From: a virus
DNA: 24,041 nt
IMG/VR virus record: IMGVR_UViG_3300028840_002786
Span: 1 to 24,041 of that record
Strand: one strand, 5' to 3'
A program made the position numbers and the translations under genes. The notes beneath the pieces are model-generated. The model did not search any database and was not told the DNA's origin. It worked only from the letters and a program-made list of their open reading frames with translations. Below, piece after piece: positions 7,940-15,987 of the stretch (positions are counted from its first letter, which is position 1; each line of letters begins with the position of its first letter).

Positions 7940-10004
7940 TGCACTGATCGGAATCGGCGCAGACCTCGACAGTCTGAAGAAGGCGCTCGGCCAGCTGCCC
8001 GAAGTCGCTGGCAAGGAGGCCGACAAGGCGATCCGCGAGATTCAGCGGCTTGCGATCCGCAGCTCGAAGGGCGTCTCGAAGGCGATCAAACAGCAAGCCA
8101 AGGACAGCGAACGCGCGCAAAAAGCCGCCGAGCGCGCCGCACGAGCTGCTGCGCGAGAGGCCGAACGGCAGGCGGACGAAGCGCGCGAGGCAGGAAAGGC
8201 GCTTGCCGAGCTCGCCGGGATCAGTGCCGACCGCTTCGACAAGGGGCGCGCGGTCCTGGCTGGCCTGTCGACGCCGATCGGGCAGGTCACAATCGCCGCC
8301 ACGGCCGCGACGCTGGCGGTGGCTGGGCTGGCGGCTGGTGTCTTCGGCGCCGGTGCCGCGCTCGTGACGCTCACCCGCAGCGCTGGCGACGCGCTCGAAG
8401 AGCTTGAGCAGCTGCAGCCCGCGCTCGGCATCGAGCCGGCGACGGTGGCCCGCATCACGGCGGCGAATGACGCGCTCGACGGCGTGGTCGCGGTGTCCAA
8501 AGCGCTCTTCGTGCAGCTGGCCGACCGGGTGGCGCCGGCCGTCGAGCGGGTCGCCATCGTCGTCGTCAAACTTGGGCTGATGGCTGGCGACGCGCTCGAC
8601 ACCATGGGCAGCGGCGCCGAAGCTGTGGGCAAAGTCTTTGGTGCTGTGGGGTCGGCAATTGTGTCCGCGCTCTTCCCGTCGATCGGGCTGCTGCTCGACA
8701 TGGCGTCGATCACCGAGAAGATCGCCCGCGCGACCGGGCTCGATGGTCTCGCGAACGGCCTCGAAGGGATCCGGCAGGGTCTCACCAGTCTGCCGCTCGA
8801 TGTCGCCGAGGTTGCCTTCGAGGGCGTCGAGCGGGCCACCGCCAACTACGACGAGGAGGCTCGAAAGCTGATCGGAACGCTTGCCGATCTGCGGAAAGCC
8901 GAAGAGCAGAACGAGGGCGGCGGCAAGGCGGACACCAGCGCAGCGGACGCCGCGCGAGATGCTGCACGGCAGGCCGAAGAGGCGCTGCGCAGCTACACAA
9001 AGGCGCTCGAAGCGGCGCGGCAGCCGTTCGTCGACCGGTCCGAGCTCGCGAGCCTGCAACGGCTGCAGGCTGGGCTTGTCGAATCGGCAGCGGCGGCCGA
9101 CCTCACGCAGCAGCAGGTCGCCGACCTGTCGAGCGCGCTCGAAGCGCTCGCGGGCCGCATCGAGCAGATCCAGACCGCGAGCGCCCGCGCGCTGCTGCCG
9201 CTGGAAGAACAGCTCGAAGAGACCGGCGCCGCGGCGTCGACAGCGCTCGACGACATGGGCGCGCAGGTCGAGGCGAGCTTCGCCCGCATCCCATGGGGTC
9301 GCATCTGGGCGGGCTCGCTGCTGGAGAGCGCGAAGAGCGCGGGCGCGAAGGCGGCGAACGTGATCGGGGCGCTCACTGGCGGCGCGCTGTCGGCGCTGGC
9401 AAACCCCGCGCAACTGCTCGACCTGGCCACCGGTGGCGCAAAGGCAGGGAAGCAGCTGGCTAAGGACGCGGTGAAGTTCGTCGAATCGCTGGCGAAGAAC
9501 ATCGGTCCATTCGTGCGGGCGCTCGCCGACGCTACCCCCGAGATCATCGTCGCGCTCGCAAAGGCTGTGCCCAAAATCGTCGTCGAGCTGGTCAAGTCTG
9601 CCGACGACATAGCGATCGGCATTGTGAAGGGCGTGGCCAAGGGCGTCGTCGTGCTGGTGCGTACCATCTTTCGTACCGTGCGCCGAGCGGTGCGCGACGC
9701 GCTCGGCCTCGAACGAGGCCGGGGCGGCGGCCGTCGTCGCCGATTCAGCGACACGCCGGGACCGGTGCGCGTCGACCGTGAGACTTCGTTCACGTTCTCG
9801 CCCGGTGACCGGGTTGTCGCGGCCCGGTCCGACGCCGCGCTGCGGTCGCAGATGGGCGGCGGTGGTAGTCCACAAGCTGTGCAGGTGGTGCTCGATGTCC
9901 GCGACGGCCCCGTGCAGCTCGGCGTCGCAGTGGCTACGCAGCGAGCGGTCGACCGGGCCGGCGTCGGCCGGAACAGCTCGGGCCGTGGGAGTGTGTACCG
10001 ATGA
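7932..10004 (+). CDS. Tape measure protein
   Basis: The tape measure sets tail length and is carried inside the tube, later helping DNA entry. This 690-residue protein is almost wholly helical and Ala-rich. It has an N-terminal charged coiled coil (about residues 30-95) and a strongly hydrophobic segment (118-148, with a GLAAGVFGAGAALV core). Further coiled-coil stretches run about 300-430, and a long amphipathic, Val/Lys-rich helix (about 535-590) ends in a basic Arg/Gly patch. Such hydrophobic segments are typical of tape measures. Using the general rule of about 0.15 nm per residue, the tail would be near 100 nm (inference). The start is GTG, with GAGGTG 5 bases upstream, overlapping the gp10-like gene by 8 bases. 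Unusually, no tube or chaperone genes precede it. Confidence 0.85.
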   Translation: MADALIGIGADLDSLKKALGQLPEVAGKEADKAIREIQRLAIRSSKGVSKAIKQQAKDSERAQKAAERAARAAAREAERQADEAREAGKALAELAGISADRFDKGRAVLAGLSTPIGQVTIAATAATLAVAGLAAGVFGAGAALVTLTRSAGDALEELEQLQPALGIEPATVARITAANDALDGVVAVSKALFVQLADRVAPAVERVAIVVVKLGLMAGDALDTMGSGAEAVGKVFGAVGSAIVSALFPSIGLLLDMASITEKIARATGLDGLANGLEGIRQGLTSLPLDVAEVAFEGVERATANYDEEARKLIGTLADLRKAEEQNEGGGKADTSAADAARDAARQAEEALRSYTKALEAARQPFVDRSELASLQRLQAGLVESAAAADLTQQQVADLSSALEALAGRIEQIQTASARALLPLEEQLEETGAAASTALDDMGAQVEASFARIPWGRIWAGSLLESAKSAGAKAANVIGALTGGALSALANPAQLLDLATGGAKAGKQLAKDAVKFVESLAKNIGPFVRALADATPEIIVALAKAVPKIVVELVKSADDIAIGIVKGVAKGVVVLVRTIFRTVRRAVRDALGLERGRGGGRRRRFSDTPGPVRVDRETSFTFSPGDRVVAARSDAALRSQMGGGGSPQAVQVVLDVRDGPVQLGVAVATQRAVDRAGVGRNSSGRGSVYR

Positions 10005-13000
10005 CGCGCATGGATCTCGACAGTGCCCTCGCTGGGTTCTTGCTTCCGTCGCCGTTGATCAGCGCCGCCACGCTGCTGCCGGTCGGCGCTGGTGCCTTCG
10101 ACAGCAGCTTCACGCAGGCGTCGCCGGTGCCCGGTGCCGGGGTCTACCAGTACGGCAGCATCGGCCGCACGAGCACCACGGCCGGCGCCAAGGGGCCCGC
10201 GCTCGCGCCGCAGCTGGTCGGCGAACAGGTGCGCGACATCGAAATGATGGTGACGCGGGCGGGCATGCCCGGCGCAGGGTGCGAGATCGCCGTGCGCCGC
10301 GACATGGGCGCCGACGGCCTGCAGTGGTTCGGTCGCTCTACCGACAACGTGCTGCAGCAGACGAGCGCCGCGTCGCTCGACCGTGGGATCGACGGCCCGC
10401 ACAACTGGGCAGGGGTGGACCTGGAGAACGGCGAAGGGCTGGTCGTGTGGAGCGACAGTGGTGTCATCTACGGCCGGCGGTACGACACCACGTCGCACGA
10501 CTGGGTAGCGGCGGCCGTGGTGATCGCTGACCAGTCGCGAGCGATGGACGCCGACGGCGCGCAGCCGGACCCGGCCAGCTACACGAGCGGCCACCCCGTC
10601 GACGTGCTGCGGCTGCCGACCGGGCGCCTACTGGTCGCCGCGTTCGTGCTCGGCCCGGGCGGCGGTGTCGACCTGGTGGTGCATTACAGCGATGACGATA
10701 GCCTGACGTGGCGGTCGCTCACCCTTGCCGGCTACGATGTCGAGCTGCCGGTCGGTGCGACCTACGACTCGATTGCGTGGCACCACTCACACGAGCTCGT
10801 TTTGCTGCTGGTGGGCGTGTCGTGGACGGATGAGCAGACCGCTCGCCGCGGGTGGATGCAATACGCTTCGGCCGACATCGGCCACAGCTTCAATCTGGTG
10901 GAGACTTGGAACGAAAGCCCGTTTCCGCCCGGTCAGCCGTACGTGCGCCGGCCGGACATCACAGCGACCCCAGATGGGGTTTTTGTGGTGGCCTACATTG
11001 AGGGCGAGCCTGGGCGCGCGCTGTCGGTGCAGGTGCGCCGGATCGCTTCGCCCTACCTGCCGCTGCGGCAGGCGGACGCGATCGACATCATGTCGGGAAT
11101 CTCGGGCACCATCGCGGACGACGTTACCTGCTGGTGCGACACTGTGGGCGTGTTGCACGTAGCGTGGAGCGCTGGAAGCCGGATCCAGATCGCGCGGTCG
11201 TACGATGGTGGGGTGACGTGGGACGACTTCGACACCGCGCTCACCTACACGCCCGGCGCGCTGGTCGATCGCTTTCGGGCGATCCCGATCGGGTCGCGCG
11301 TGCTGTGGACGCTGCAATTGACCGCATCGGGTGCACGGCCTGCACAATGGCTCGCGCTGCTTGAGTCGGGCGGGTGGACAATGGTGCCCATGCCACGCAC
11401 GGAGGCCGGACACCCTCCGGAGCTGCGCGGGTTCGGCGGCAACGCTGCGGGCTTCGAGTCGTCGACCTGGTGGCCGGTGGCGGCTCCGACGATCTTCGGC
11501 TGGACGCTGGCGGGCACGGCCGGCTCGATCTCGCCGTCTGGAGATTGGGCGTTGTCGTGGTCGTCGGCGACCGGCGAGTATCAGGGCACCTACGGGTCGC
11601 ACTCGGCAGGAACCGGCATCGACGTGCACTTCGAGGCGAAGACGTCCGCGACCCCGGCCGACACCACGGTGCAGGGTGTCGGCCTCGAAGTCGGTGTCGG
11701 CAACGGCGCCGAAGATCTCCGCGTCGACGTGCGGCTCGCAAATGGCGAGATCGGGATCTACGACACGAACAACGGCGGGGCTGTCATCGGCTCGGCCGTG
11801 GCCTTCGACTGCACAGTGCGCCGCGTCTACCGGGTGGCGCTGTCCTACGACGGCGCCGGCAACACGGTGGCGCTCTACAGCCGGCCGGCAGACGGTGAAG
11901 TGTGGACGCTGCTCGTGTCCGGCGTGGCGACGCGACGCACGGTCGGCGCGGGGACGTCCTTCGTCAACTGGGGACAGTTCGGCGCCCATTCATCGACCTG
12001 GTACGGCGTGCACGTCACCATCGGCGACGGGTTCGGCACGCACACGGCGACTACCGACTCCCTCGCTGCCGGTCTCGCGATCTCGAAGGCGCCCGACTCG
12101 CTGCCGGGCGGCCCGCTGCCGGCGTTGCCGAACCGGCTGCACGTCGAAGCCGAGTCGTACCTGCGCGCCCGTCGTGGCCCCGGCGCCCGTGGCGATCACT
12201 GGATCTTTGCGACCGACCACCTGTACCGCGCCTCGAACCTTCTCTCGCGCTCGCCGCAGGAGGAACACCGCACCACGGCCGACAATGTGGCGCAGTCGTA
12301 CGTCTTCGCCCCGCTCGGCGGCACCGTCGAGCACCACTTCGGAGCGTCGGCACCAGGTGGCGCAGTCTTCGGCGCAAACTATCGACAAGCGAAGCTGCAG
12401 GGCGGCGACGGCACTACGTGGACGGACATCGCCACGCTTGACCTCGCGGATGGTCTGGCCGGCCTGTCGTACAGCCGGACCGGCGACACCTACCGGGTGG
12501 CCGTCGGAGCAACGGCGGCAGTGATCCGGCCCCGCGAAGTCATCGGCGGCACCATCGCCGACGGCGCCGCCCGGTATCGGATCGTCGACGTGGTGCAGGC
12601 CGGCCCGTGGCGGTCCGGCTCGGCGTCTGTCGTGCTTCGAGTCGAGGGTGCACCCGCTGGCACGGCGTCGGGATCCCTGGACATCTGGCGGCCGTGTGGG
12701 GCCGTGGTGGCGCTCGGCTACATCACCGCCCACAAATACTACCGGTGGCGCGTGGCGCCAGAGACGACCGTGGACGGGTTCTACCGCTGCGGCCGGCTGG
12801 TCGTCGGCCCGGTGCTGGTGCTCGGCCAGAGGTGGAGCAAGGGACGCGCGACCACCTACGTGCCGCAGGTCGAGCTCGAAGAGGCGCCCGGCTATGTGGC
12901 GTCGCGGCGTCGAGGCGAAATGCTGCGGGCGACGTCCGTGTCGTGGTCCGAGGGTTTCCCGACGGAATGGGGCGACGATCCACAGTGGCAGCAGGCGGGG

Positions 13001-13267
13001 GGCGTGCCCATCGCCATGGTGGGCGACCTCTCACCCGTCGAGACCTTGACCGCGCTCGTCGGCGGTGGAGACGGGCAGGTCGTGCTCTTGCCACGAATCG
13101 AGCATGACCCCGACGCGGTGTCGGTCGATGTCGTACAGTGCGCCGGCCGCTACCGTGCGATCCTGGGGCGCTTGTCCGGCGAGCCCGAAGTGATCGACGT
13201 GGACGGCGACGAGCTCGTCGACGCGGTGCAGCGTGTCGGGGTGGTCGAGCACATCGAGGAGGTGTGA
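10001..13267 (+). CDS. Large tail protein with sialidase-type Asp-box propeller and jelly-roll-like domain
   Basis: This 1088-residue protein follows the tape measure with an ATGA overlap, the place of a distal tail or tail-tip protein. Residues about 80-480 repeat a blade-like pattern and contain two Asp boxes: SDDDSLTW (230-237, Gly replaced by Ser) and SYDGGVTW (400-407, a full S-x-D-x-G-x-T-W). Asp boxes mark beta-propellers of the sialidase/BNR type. Residues about 495-680 are beta-rich with the look of a LamG/concanavalin-like carbohydrate-binding sandwich (for example IDVHFEAKTSA and VYRVALSYDGAGNTVALYS). The C-terminal third is also beta-rich and of unknown fold. The sialidase catalytic residues (Arg triad, Tyr/Glu) cannot be assigned by eye, so it may bind glycans without cleaving. 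A distal tail or host-recognition role is inferred. Confidence 0.7.
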   Translation: MTRMDLDSALAGFLLPSPLISAATLLPVGAGAFDSSFTQASPVPGAGVYQYGSIGRTSTTAGAKGPALAPQLVGEQVRDIEMMVTRAGMPGAGCEIAVRRDMGADGLQWFGRSTDNVLQQTSAASLDRGIDGPHNWAGVDLENGEGLVVWSDSGVIYGRRYDTTSHDWVAAAVVIADQSRAMDADGAQPDPASYTSGHPVDVLRLPTGRLLVAAFVLGPGGGVDLVVHYSDDDSLTWRSLTLAGYDVELPVGATYDSIAWHHSHELVLLLVGVSWTDEQTARRGWMQYASADIGHSFNLVETWNESPFPPGQPYVRRPDITATPDGVFVVAYIEGEPGRALSVQVRRIASPYLPLRQADAIDIMSGISGTIADDVTCWCDTVGVLHVAWSAGSRIQIARSYDGGVTWDDFDTALTYTPGALVDRFRAIPIGSRVLWTLQLTASGARPAQWLALLESGGWTMVPMPRTEAGHPPELRGFGGNAAGFESSTWWPVAAPTIFGWTLAGTAGSISPSGDWALSWSSATGEYQGTYGSHSAGTGIDVHFEAKTSATPADTTVQGVGLEVGVGNGAEDLRVDVRLANGEIGIYDTNNGGAVIGSAVAFDCTVRRVYRVALSYDGAGNTVALYSRPADGEVWTLLVSGVATRRTVGAGTSFVNWGQFGAHSSTWYGVHVTIGDGFGTHTATTDSLAAGLAISKAPDSLPGGPLPALPNRLHVEAESYLRARRGPGARGDHWIFATDHLYRASNLLSRSPQEEHRTTADNVAQSYVFAPLGGTVEHHFGASAPGGAVFGANYRQAKLQGGDGTTWTDIATLDLADGLAGLSYSRTGDTYRVAVGATAAVIRPREVIGGTIADGAARYRIVDVVQAGPWRSGSASVVLRVEGAPAGTASGSLDIWRPCGAVVALGYITAHKYYRWRVAPETTVDGFYRCGRLVVGPVLVLGQRWSKGRATTYVPQVELEEAPGYVASRRRGEMLRATSVSWSEGFPTEWGDDPQWQQAGGVPIAMVGDLSPVETLTALVGGGDGQVVLLPRIEHDPDAVSVDVVQCAGRYRAILGRLSGEPEVIDVDGDELVDAVQRVGVVEHIEEV
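13252..13264 (+). promoter_or_regulatory. Shine-Dalgarno in hairpin loop before the hub gene
   Basis: CATC (13252-13255) can pair with GGTG (13261-13264), one pair being U-G, around GAGGA. SD GAGGAGG (13256-13262) ends 8 bases before the ATG at 13271. It overlaps the end of the preceding gene. Confidence 0.4.
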
Positions 13268-13270
13268 ACC

Positions 13271-14875
13271 ATGCGTGTGCTCTGCCGAGTCTGGACGCCA
13301 ACGGGCGACGTGCTGCTGACCGATGGCGCGGCCATCACACTTGCCGACCGGGTGACTGGTGAAGTGCTGCGCTACGTGCCTGGTCTGGTGGTCGACCCGC
13401 GGGCGCTCGAAGAGTCGATGGCGTGGCTGTCTGACTCACCCGTGCCCCGACAACTGCCGATCACCGTTCTGCGGGCTGGCTTGCTCGACCTCGAAGGCCG
13501 GGCGGAAGTGTCCCGGCTGCAGTCCGACGACGACGACCACGCCGATCGCGAAGTCGTCGCCGACGGCGACCTGCGCAGCGTGGTGATCGAGTCGGCCTGG
13601 TGGTCTGCTGTGGTCGTGGAAGACCAGCAAGCCGACCGCGGGCTGCTGCTCGACCCCATGGCCGTGGTGGGGCCCTCAACCTGGCCACGCACCACCGCCG
13701 AGCGCACCGCCGACGGGTGGCCGGCCTACACCACCGGCCCGCAAGCCTTCGACGCCCGGATCGAGGGGGCGGCCTACCCGATCCCTCTCGGGATTCCTGG
13801 CATTCAGGGCGTGGTCGCGGCCGGCACCGTCATAGGCGACAGTGCGATCTCGGCGCCCGCCATGATGGTCGAGAGCGCAGGACTTCCACCTGCCGACCAT
13901 GCGCTGCTCGTGTCCGTCGGCAGAGTGCAGGCGACGCACTTGCGCCACATCTCGGTGTCAGGATCGAGCGCAGCCTACGGGGAACGGCTGGCAGTCCAGA
14001 CCGGGCACGACAAGCGCGGCCGGCTGGTGTCGCTGCTGCAGCCGGTCGCCGCGGTCGATCTCGACGCAGAGCACTACGTGGCGTTCTCCGAAGCGGACGG
14101 CGGCGGTGTCGCGAACCCGTACGGCTCGGGTCTGCTGCGGCGCTTCGACCATGTGATCCGCTGGGCGCTCGACCGGTCAACGCTGCGGGTCGACCGGCGC
14201 GAGCTGCCCCGGCTCGGCTCGCTGGCCTCTCTGATGGTCGACACCGTGGTGACCGCGCAGGCCCGCCCCTTCGACTGGTTGCGGTCCGAGCTGCTGTCTC
14301 TGCTGCCCGTGTCCGTCGCCAGCGGGCCGGGCGGGCTGTACGTGTGGCCATGGATCCCGGCGCTTGCGCGCCCCGACGTCGAGCTCGAGCTGCGCGTCGG
14401 CGTGAACTGTGAGCGCCCCGACCCGTGGCAGTCGCTCGACCTCGACATGACGTCGCGCGTCACCATCGCGTACGGCTACGACGCCCGCGGCGGCAACATG
14501 GTGCGCCGTTACACCGTGTGCGGCGAGCGCCGGCCGACCGACCCGCCCGACGAAGTGGGGCTCGACTACTGGGCACGGCGGGCGCTTGAATCTGTCGGCG
14601 AGCGCGAGATCGAGATCGAGGCGCCGATCGTGTGCGACGACACTACCGCGCAGCTGATCGCCCGCATGGCGGTGCACGTGCGCTGCAGGCCGCAGCACTC
14701 TACCCGCCTGGAGCTCGCCCGCGACGACCGGCTGCGACCAGGCTCTATCGTTCGGGTGGTAGACAGTAGCCCGACCGTCGACACCGTGGCCGAAGTGACC
14801 GATGTGCGGTACACTGGCGACGACACCATGGCCGCCACCGTCCGCACCTGGGCGAAGCAGGGCCGGGAGGGATGA
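13271..14875 (+). CDS. Tail hub / baseplate-type virion protein
   Basis: This 534-residue protein resembles central tail-tip or hub proteins (gp27-like or tail-associated lysin scaffold). The N-terminal third is beta-rich (RVWTPTGDVLLTDGAAITL). The C-terminal third has VTIAYGYDARGGNMVRRYTV, then ALESVGEREIEIEAP, then an LRPGSIVRVVDSSP strand-turn-strand, and ends with strands near the C-terminus. The 'LxPGxIVxVxD' element near the C-terminus is common in hub proteins where a peripheral beta domain follows. No peptidase or lysozyme motif was seen. The position after the large tail protein fits. It starts 4 bases after the previous stop. Confidence 0.65.
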   Translation: MRVLCRVWTPTGDVLLTDGAAITLADRVTGEVLRYVPGLVVDPRALEESMAWLSDSPVPRQLPITVLRAGLLDLEGRAEVSRLQSDDDDHADREVVADGDLRSVVIESAWWSAVVVEDQQADRGLLLDPMAVVGPSTWPRTTAERTADGWPAYTTGPQAFDARIEGAAYPIPLGIPGIQGVVAAGTVIGDSAISAPAMMVESAGLPPADHALLVSVGRVQATHLRHISVSGSSAAYGERLAVQTGHDKRGRLVSLLQPVAAVDLDAEHYVAFSEADGGGVANPYGSGLLRRFDHVIRWALDRSTLRVDRRELPRLGSLASLMVDTVVTAQARPFDWLRSELLSLLPVSVASGPGGLYVWPWIPALARPDVELELRVGVNCERPDPWQSLDLDMTSRVTIAYGYDARGGNMVRRYTVCGERRPTDPPDEVGLDYWARRALESVGEREIEIEAPIVCDDTTAQLIARMAVHVRCRPQHSTRLELARDDRLRPGSIVRVVDSSPTVDTVAEVTDVRYTGDDTMAATVRTWAKQGREG

Positions 14876-14878
14876 CCG

Positions 14879-15406
14879 ATGCCTGATGTTCTCGACCGTA
14901 CCGACGGCCTGCTGCGGCTCACCGACGGCACCAACACGTACGATCACCACCCTGTAGCGGGCGACGGTGCGCTCGAAGACCTCGCCGAGACCATCACCTA
15001 CTTGCACCGCGGGAAGGTCATCACAAACGGGTCTGGCGTGCGCCTCACCGACGAAGCGCCGGCCGAAGTCACCTTCACGGCCATGGTTTCGAGCGACGAA
15101 GTGGCGGATGGTGTGAACCTGCCGAGCTTTTGCGAATGGCTGCGCGGCGGCATTTCGGCCGCGATCACGGCTGCCAGCTGGGCGCCTACCATCGTCCGCC
15201 GCGACGGACACCGTCCGCTGAACGTGCAGTGGTTTCCGAACCCGACGCTTTCGGCCGGCGTGCCCGCCCCCACCACCGGCGACGTGTACTTCCAGATTCC
15301 CGACGCGCTGCTCGTGGCCGCGCCGAAGACCGAAGGGCAGCCGACGGTCTTTTCGCTCACCTTCCGCAGCACCAGCGCGCCCCGGCCCACCAAGAACGTG
15401 GTCTGA
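14879..15406 (+). CDS. Candidate major tail (tube) protein
   Basis: This 175-residue protein is predominantly beta, with one helix around residues 78-95 (LPSFCEWLRGGISAAITAAS) and strands ending in TVFSLTFRSTSA. This strand-helix-strand build and size fit a siphovirus tube protein. The next gene is a two-frame chaperone gene, which in most siphoviruses follows directly after the tube gene. No other gene in the window is a better tube candidate. The SD GGGAGG lies inside the end of the hub gene, and the start is 3 bases after the stop. The assignment is contextual: it is the only gene adjacent to the frameshift cassette. A tail-tip accessory protein is the alternative. Confidence 0.5.
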   Translation: MPDVLDRTDGLLRLTDGTNTYDHHPVAGDGALEDLAETITYLHRGKVITNGSGVRLTDEAPAEVTFTAMVSSDEVADGVNLPSFCEWLRGGISAAITAASWAPTIVRRDGHRPLNVQWFPNPTLSAGVPAPTTGDVYFQIPDALLVAAPKTEGQPTVFSLTFRSTSAPRPTKNVV

Positions 15407-15436
15407 CCGCGCCCCCCGCATATCCCCCCATGACGT

Positions 15437-15449
15437 CGCCGAGGAGGCG
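15437..15449 (+). promoter_or_regulatory. Shine-Dalgarno in hairpin loop before the chaperone gene
   Basis: CGCC (15437-15440) can pair with GGCG (15446-15449) around GAGGA. SD GAGGAGG (15441-15447) ends 7 bases before the ATG at 15455. Same core as at 138 and 3613. Confidence 0.5.
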
Positions 15450-15454
15450 CCACC

Positions 15455-15784
15455 ATGCTCGACCCCGCAGAGATCTCCCTTGGCTACTTTGGCCTCTCCA
15501 CCCTGCAGCAGCTCGACGGTCTCGCACAGACCGCGATCCTGCACGATGTCGTGCACGGCGTCGACGGCGTGCCGCGCCTCTCGCCCGGCAACCGGGCGGC
15601 GCTGGTCGAGTACGGCCTGCAGCGCGTCGAAGAGCTTGCCGAGCAAGGGGTCGACCCATCGCGGGCGACTCTCGAAAGGTGGTGGAACGCTGCCGCCGCC
15701 GCCGTCGATGAGTCGCAGCGGGCGGCCGGTGGCGACCTGGTGCGGCAGGATGGGCGAAACCCTCCGGGGCCCTCGCCGAGCTGA
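15455..15784 (+). CDS. Tail assembly chaperone, short (G-like) form
   Basis: This is the zero-frame product, 109 residues, starting at an ATG with a strong SD. It is helical through most of its length (TLQQLDGLAQTAILHD; AALVEYGLQRVEELAEQG; ATLERWWNAAAAAVDES) and becomes disordered at the end (Gly/Asn/Pro/Ser-rich). A helical protein followed at once by a second open frame without a start codon is the hallmark of the G/GT pair, which binds the tape measure during tail assembly. The last 20 or so residues overlap the -1 frame that carries the extension. Function is inferred from this architecture, not from recognised sequence. Confidence 0.65.
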   Translation: MLDPAEISLGYFGLSTLQQLDGLAQTAILHDVVHGVDGVPRLSPGNRAALVEYGLQRVEELAEQGVDPSRATLERWWNAAAAAVDESQRAAGGDLVRQDGRNPPGPSPS

Positions 15785-15987
15785 TCGTCGAGGGCTGGCG
15801 CGCGACGGGCGACCCGCTGCACATCTTCACCCTGTCACCCGAGCAGCAGGCGTTCTTGCTCGCTGCGTTCTCGCACCGCGATCTTGTCGCGGACGTCCAC
15901 CTGCAGGGGTCCGACCCTGACACCGCGCGCCGCCGTCAGGTGGCCATGATGAGGTACCGCCATGCGTACGATTCACATTCCCGCTGA
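15455..15987 (+). CDS. Tail assembly chaperone, long (GT-like) -1 frameshift product
   Basis: The -1 frame is open from 15712 to the TGA at 15985-15987. It encodes a plausible folded extension that includes ALAELIVEGWRATGDPLHIF and LSPEQQAFLLAAFSHRDLV. It has no ATG, GTG or TTG before the middle of that extension, so it cannot be expressed whole on its own. A single -1 slip between 15712 and about 15784 gives one 177-residue protein. Candidate slip sites are GCGAAAC (15754-15760) and TCCGGGG (15763-15769), just ahead of a stem. The end overlaps the next gene by 26 bases. The location downstream of a tube candidate matches lambda-type G/GT. The alternative is a sequencing error, but the zero frame ends cleanly and both tails are open in the overlap. 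Confidence 0.65.
15754..15795 (+). promoter_or_regulatory. Predicted -1 ribosomal frameshift element (slip site and stem-loop)
   Basis: GCCCTCG (15769-15775) pairs perfectly with CGAGGGC (15789-15795), plus a possible G-U pair outside, around a 13-base loop. Eight bases upstream is GCGAAAC (15754-15760), read as CGA-AAC in the zero frame. TCCGGGG (15763-15769), read as CCG-GGG, lies directly against the stem. A slip site followed by a stem is the usual layout for -1 shifting. Neither heptamer is a textbook X-XXY-YYZ, so the exact slip site is open. Confidence 0.45.

Noticed and set aside
7470-9875. 801-residue open frame on the minus strand opposite the tape measure
   Set aside because: It is antisense to a well-supported tape measure gene, Arg/Leu/Glu-rich without a domain pattern, and has no SD. 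Long antisense frames are expected from high-GC Ala/Glu/Leu-rich genes.
14177-15646. 489-residue minus-strand open frame across the hub, tube and chaperone genes
   Set aside because: It crosses several coherent plus-strand genes with proper start/stop junctions. Its composition (His, Arg, Gly, Val-rich) is typical of a GC-rich shadow frame.
15455-15987. Frameshift in the chaperone gene as a simple sequencing error
   Set aside because: Both frames are open through a long overlap, the extension has no start codon, and a stem follows candidate slip sites. An error is still possible but is the less complete explanation.
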